NCBI RefSeq assembly: GCF_904063065.1
Contig: NZ_CAJFCL010000003.1
Coordinates: forward strand, 1-64,000
From: Pseudomonas paraversuta
GTDB lineage: Bacteria; Pseudomonadota; Gammaproteobacteria; Pseudomonadales; Pseudomonadaceae
Length of the DNA stretch: 64,000 nt
Direction of reading: 5' to 3'
Part shown: in pieces, positions 62,673 through 64,000 of the stretch
Numbering within the stretch: position 1 is the stretch's first letter
Layout: every line of letters starts with the position of its first letter
Position numbers and translations under genes: made by a program
Notes under the pieces: generated by a model
What the model saw: the letters and a program-made list of their open reading frames with translations, nothing else
Told to the model about the DNA's origin: nothing
Databases searched by the model: none

Positions 62673-64000
62673 ATGGGCAAATCGCTGGTCATTGTGGAAT
62701 CCCCGGCTAAGGCCAAGACCATCAACAAGTACTTGGGTAACGAGTACGTGGTGAAGTCGAGTATCGGCCATATCCGAGACCTGCCCACCAGCGGTTCGGC
62801 TAGCGCCAGCAAAGAACCTGCTGCCAAGCGCGGCAAGGCGGCGGCTGGTGAAGTGCCGGCCCTGTCGCCAAAAGAGAAGGCTCAAAAGCAGCTGATCTCG
62901 CGCATGGGTGTCGATCCGGAACATGGCTGGAAAGCCAAGTACGAGATCCTCCCGGGCAAGGAAAAGGTCATCGAAGAGCTGCGCCGGCTCGCCAAGGATG
63001 CTGACACCATCTATCTCGCAACCGACTTGGATCGCGAGGGGGAAGCCATTGCCTGGCACCTGCGCGAAGCCATCGGTGGTGATGACAGCCGCTACAAGCG
63101 TGTGGTGTTCAACGAAATCACCAAGAAGGCGATTCAGGAAGCCTTCTCCAGGCCGGGCGAGCTGGACATCAACCGTGTCAACGCCCAGCAGGCGCGTCGT
63201 TTCCTCGACCGCGTGGTGGGTTACATGGTTTCGCCGCTGCTGTGGGCGAAAATCGCCCGTGGCCTGTCGGCCGGTCGGGTGCAGTCGGTTGCCGTGAAGC
63301 TGGTGGTTGAGCGTGAGCGTGAGATCCGTGCCTTCAACCCTGAAGAATACTGGGAAATCCACGCCGATCTGGGCACTGCCAAGGGCGCGAAAGTGCGCTT
63401 CGACGTTGCCCGTGAAAAAGGCGAAGCCTTCAAGCCGCTGAACGAAACTCAGGCCATGGCGGCGCTGGAGAAGCTAAAAGCCTCCAGCTACACCATCTCC
63501 AAGCGTGAAGACAAGCCAACCAGCAGCAAGCCTTCTGCGCCATTCATTACTTCCACCCTGCAACAGGCCGCGAGTAACCGCCTGGGCTTCGGGGTGAAGA
63601 AAACCATGATGATGGCCCAGCGTCTGTACGAAGCCGGCTACATCACGTATATGCGTACCGACTCCACCAACCTTTCGGCTGATGCCGTGGAAATGGCGCG
63701 CACTTACATCGAGGGTGAGTTCGGTGCTGCCTACCTGCCGCCGGCCCCCAACGTATATAGCAGCAAGGAAGGCGCGCAGGAGGCTCACGAAGCCATTCGT
63801 CCTTCTGACGTAAACACCGATCCAAGCAAGCTGTCGGGCATGGAACGTGATGCTGAGCGGCTCTACGAGCTTATCTGGCGCCAGTTTGTTGCTTGCCAGA
63901 TGCTGCCGGCCAAATACCTGTCGACCACCGTCAGCGTCGCTGCTGGTGACTTTGAGCTGCGTGCCAAGGGCCGCATCCTGAAGTTCGACGGCTACACCCG
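62673..64000 (+). CDS. topA: DNA topoisomerase I (3' partial)
   Basis: Open from ATG 62673 to the window edge (442 complete codons). Toprim domain: [22 protein letters not shown], then [15 protein letters not shown] (acidic metal site); DNA-gate domain with [32 protein letters not shown], and the active-site tyrosine Y326 in [11 protein letters not shown]; the frame continues past [11 protein letters not shown]. TopA relaxes negative supercoils. The zinc-ribbon C-terminus lies beyond the window. Confidence 0.98.
   Translation, partial: MGKSLVIVESPAKAKTINKYLGNEYVVKSSIGHIRDLPTSGSASASKEPAAKRGKAAAGEVPALSPKEKAQKQLISRMGVDPEHGWKAKYEILPGKEKVIEELRRLAKDADTIYLATDLDREGEAIAWHLREAIGGDDSRYKRVVFNEITKKAIQEAFSRPGELDINRVNAQQARRFLDRVVGYMVSPLLWAKIARGLSAGRVQSVAVKLVVEREREIRAFNPEEYWEIHADLGTAKGAKVRFDVAREKGEAFKPLNETQAMAALEKLKASSYTISKREDKPTSSKPSAPFITSTLQQAASNRLGFGVKKTMMMAQRLYEAGYITYMRTDSTNLSADAVEMARTYIEGEFGAAYLPPAPNVYSSKEGAQEAHEAIRPSDVNTDPSKLSGMERDAERLYELIWRQFVACQMLPAKYLSTTVSVAAGDFELRAKGRILKFDGYT

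Overview
The window is a 64-kb piece of a Pseudomonas chromosome. The evidence is gene content and order. The runs etfA; efp-earP; class II DAHP synthase; deaD; tpm; htpX; alaA-type aminotransferase; msrB-gpx-sagS; rocA2/rocS2-dgt; mobA/moaB/moeA; slt-uup; and fadBA-topA follow, in blocks, the P. aeruginosa PAO1 neighbourhoods PA2824-PA2852 and PA3011-PA3045 (recalled from general knowledge, not searched). Typical Pseudomonas REP hairpins and an arginine-32 EF-P next to EarP agree with this. Base composition looks lower in GC than P. aeruginosa, which suggests the fluorescens lineage, perhaps a fragi/lundensis-like branch; the species is not fixed by what I can see.

Layout. 1-7 kb: end of etfA; a three-gene envelope operon (solute-binding protein, DUF4398 lipoprotein, OmpA-like lipoprotein); a MocR regulator with a repeated candidate operator; small proteins (cysteine-cluster, START domain, RraB-like). 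7-12 kb: an unusual cytochrome c, a 31-codon membrane peptide, an amidotransferase, CorA, PlsC and a crotonase. 12.2-13.5 kb: tRNA-Ser(GGA) followed by an AT-richer XAT acetyltransferase, the only clear accessory-looking spot. 13.5-24 kb: DUF4142, DUF6388-like, MFS, DUF883, GreA/B-like, earP-efp, TSUP transporter, LysR/DUF1127 pair, DAHP synthase, spermidine-synthase-like protein. 24-31 kb: deaD behind a long structured leader, DODA dioxygenase, tpm, htpX, aminotransferase, msrB, gpx. 31-40 kb: two large hybrid kinases (SagS and RocS2 with RocA2) flanking an ATPase/free-Met-sulfoxide-reductase pair. 40-49 kb: dgt, a yqjD/E/K-like membrane operon, a Kef-type antiporter, glutaredoxin, pseudouridine synthase, YgdI/R lipoprotein and molybdenum cofactor genes. 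49-64 kb: GDP-mannose enzyme, lipid kinase, CheV, MOSC, slt, uup, Usp, fadB-fadA, DUF1653, and topA running off the right edge.

Themes. Three genes plus a peroxidase repair or prevent methionine and peroxide damage around the sensor SagS (msrB, gpx, msrC). EarP and EF-P form a modification enzyme/substrate pair. MobA, MoaB and MoeA act in molybdenum cofactor synthesis. FadB and FadA form the beta-oxidation complex, which feeds electrons towards the EtfA flavoprotein at the other end of the window.

Most of the window is ordinary core genome. The most interesting untyped signals are an mRNA stem that buries the deaD start codon, a candidate MocR operator array, an unannotated 31-residue membrane peptide, an orphan terminator suggesting a small RNA upstream of htpX, and a GreA/B-like protein missing one tip acidic residue. 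I found no CRISPR array, intact prophage, insertion sequence or convincing new multi-gene defence system.
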